Shown here piece by piece: positions 62,943 to 64,000 of a stretch of 64,000 nt of DNA. Numbering within the stretch: the first letter of the stretch is position 1; each line of letters begins with the position of its first letter. Position numbers and translations under genes: made by a program. Origin of the DNA: Chitinophaga sp. LS1 (GTDB lineage Bacteria > Bacteroidota > Bacteroidia > Chitinophagales > Chitinophagaceae); assembly GCF_034274695.1 (NCBI RefSeq), contig NZ_CP128362.1, positions 2,418,001 through 2,482,000 on the forward strand. Direction: 5' to 3'. The notes under the pieces were generated by a model that was not told the DNA's origin, did not search any database, and saw only the letters and a program-made list of their open reading frames with translations.

Positions 62943-63386
62943 TTATCTCAATCTATCCAGAGATTTAATCAGTTTTTCATCCTTATAGATACCTCTCGCT
63001 GCCATGATCAGGAAGATCAGGATCAACACCGGTAGAAACGCACCTGGCAGGTAAGTAGACGAAGCAATCGTTTTGCCTGCTGACGCGAATGCATTTACAA
63101 AATCCTGCACTTTAAAGTACTGCAACGCGATCGCCACTATCGCCAGAAAAATATCCAACACCGTCAGTCTGAACTGTAGTTTCCGGTTTTTAAACAGGAA
63201 AATACAGAACACGGATAGCGCTACAATCAGCATGTAGACTACAAACACCATAAAATTTGACTGGGCATTGAAATACTTAGGTACCTGATCATCACTCAGG
63301 GTCACTTTGAAGATATCCAGAAACCATGTTCCTACAGCAGCTCCGGCAGCTACCAGAAGGTAAAGACTTTGAATGCGTTGTATCAT
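62943..63386 (-). CDS. DUF4293 family membrane protein
   Basis: 147 residues from MIQRIQSLYLLVAAGAAVGTW with four predicted helices (FMVFVVYMLIVALSVFCIFLF, VLDIFLAIVAIALQYF, LPVLILIFLIMAARGIY). The start motif MIQRIQSLYLLVA is characteristic of this Bacteroidota family, whose role is unknown. The longer frame adds 24 residues and is not supported. It ends four bases from the inverted 53-bp element. Confidence 0.87.
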   Translation of the reverse strand: MIQRIQSLYLLVAAGAAVGTWFLDIFKVTLSDDQVPKYFNAQSNFMVFVVYMLIVALSVFCIFLFKNRKLQFRLTVLDIFLAIVAIALQYFKVQDFVNAFASAGKTIASSTYLPGAFLPVLILIFLIMAARGIYKDEKLIKSLDRLR

Positions 63387-63491
63387 GTTATTCAGGCAGA
63401 TTAATACGCGGTAAAAGTAAGTAAATATTTCATTTATGGCCGTGAGCCACCTTAACATAGGATAAAAATATGGATAACCTGCCCATAACCC

Positions 63492-63584
63492 GGAGATAAG
63501 CCGTAGATAAGCCGCCTCTATATAGATGCGGCTTATCTACGGCTTATGGGCGGCTTATATGCGGGTTATAGGCGGGATATCCCC
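63492..63584. repeat. 11-bp phased repeats arranged as a large inverted repeat
   Basis: Five consecutive 11-base units at 63530-63584 (GGCTTATCTAC, GGCTTATGGGC, GGCTTATATGC, GGGTTATAGGC, GGGATATCCCC) face two inverted units at 63492-63513 (GGAGATAAGCC, GTAGATAAGCC). Bases 63497-63515 and 63528-63546 form a perfect 19-bp stem. It sits in the 434-bp divergent gap before the malic enzyme gene; the rest of that gap shows no gene. Confidence 0.85.
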
Positions 63585-63784
63585 GGGAAAGACCTATAGT
63601 CGTGGTATAGCTGGTATAGCCCGATAGGATGTAGTCTGGATAAGGGTTTTCAAAGCCGTTAATTCATCAGGGAAGTGGTTGTTTTTATAATGATAATATA
63701 CTGACCGGTATAATAATGTTGTTAAAAGTGTCATCCATACATATAATACTGACATATTACAGCATCCTTTCCTCCAATACTTTG

Positions 63785-63792
63785 TATATTTG
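63785..63792 (+). promoter_or_regulatory. -7 box TATATTTG of the malic enzyme gene
   Basis: Exact TAnnTTTG, 28 bases before ATG. No TTTG -33 box at the usual spacing. Confidence 0.42.
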
Positions 63793-63820
63793 ACGCCCAA
63801 GAACAATCTCATTTTGAATT

Positions 63821-64000
63821 ATGGCAAGAAAACAGAACAAGCAGGATGCTTTAGACTATCATGCTTTAGGTCGGCCTGGGAAGATCGAAGTAATACCTAC
63901 TAAAAACACCAAAACACAATGGGACCTCTCACTCGCTTATTCTCCTGGAGTAGCAGAGCCCTGCAAGGAAATTCACAAAGACGTAGAAAATGTTTATAAA
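63821..64000 (+). CDS. NADP-dependent malic enzyme, N-terminal part (3' truncated by window)
   Basis: Sixty codons from ATG 63821 to the window end, translating to [20 protein letters not shown], then [20 protein letters not shown] and [14 protein letters not shown]. The YHxxGRPGK and [14 protein letters not shown] motifs are those of the N-terminal domain of large (MaeB-type) malic enzymes, which decarboxylate malate to pyruvate and often carry a phosphotransacetylase-like C-terminal domain. The rest lies outside. Its -7 box and the 11-bp repeat array lie upstream. Confidence 0.9.
   Translation, partial: MARKQNKQDALDYHALGRPGKIEVIPTKNTKTQWDLSLAYSPGVAEPCKEIHKDVENVYK

Noticed and set aside
63594..63812. 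72-codon minus-strand frame upstream of the malic enzyme gene
   Set aside because: It overlaps the likely promoter region, has no family features and no supporting signals.

Overview
This 64 kb window is chromosomal DNA from a Bacteroidota bacterium, most likely Chitinophaga or a close relative. The evidence is type IX secretion and gliding genes (gldA, gldJ, porU, porV, porP/SprF), an ECF sigma/FecR pair, Bacteroidota-restricted families (DUF4292, DUF4293, AIM24-like), bacillithiol synthesis (bshA), and TAnnTTTG -7 promoter boxes with few Shine-Dalgarno sequences. I see no tRNA, rRNA, CRISPR array, insertion sequence or prophage. The genus is inferred from gene content, not from a marker gene.

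Layout. 1-9.6 kb: 3' part of an RND pump, an AIM24 protein, kynureninase, a 2H phosphoesterase with a large RGG-like tail, a FecR/ECF sigma pair, a small secreted protein and a Bax inhibitor-1 protein. 9.8-19.6 kb: korA, a Gfo/Idh oxidoreductase with a NupG-like permease, nth with a DUF2071 protein, a DivIC/FtsB-like protein, eno and gldA. 19.7-24.4 kb: a tellurite-type stress cluster (terD, HAD hydrolase, terD, terC) and a LytTR/LytS-type two-component pair. 24.5-33.4 kb: an M23 peptidase with bcp, then gldJ divergent from porU-porV. 33.4-38.6 kb: ispF, dut, and an envelope run of a TPR lipoprotein, a DUF4292 lipoprotein and an EnvC-like protein. 38.8-51.6 kb: bshA, an M28 peptidase, a tetrapyrrole-type methylase with EI24, porP, upp, a vWA protein, anmK, ade and a WYL regulator. 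51.7-64 kb: an unknown protein, Prx6, an RNA-modification run (rlmN, rluB-type, rluA-type), a thiolase, an ECF sigma, uvrA, a DUF4293 protein and the start of a malic enzyme.

Most genes are housekeeping. The unusual content lies in two proteins with long low-complexity N-termini and in the intergenic DNA. All ten convergent gene pairs are separated by inverted repeats, several of them perfect 19-25 bp stems with a GAA or similar tiny loop. A 53-bp element occurs as three exact-period tandem copies and once more, inverted, 9 kb away. Four other gaps hold phased short tandem repeats (70 bp built of 10-bp steps, 11 bp, 22 bp and 23 bp). Several genes have a perfect -7 box only four bases before ATG, which implies leaderless mRNAs.

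Start sites were moved inward from the longest open frame where a signal peptide, domain boundary or promoter box argued for it. Coordinates of small sites were counted by hand and may be off by one or two bases.
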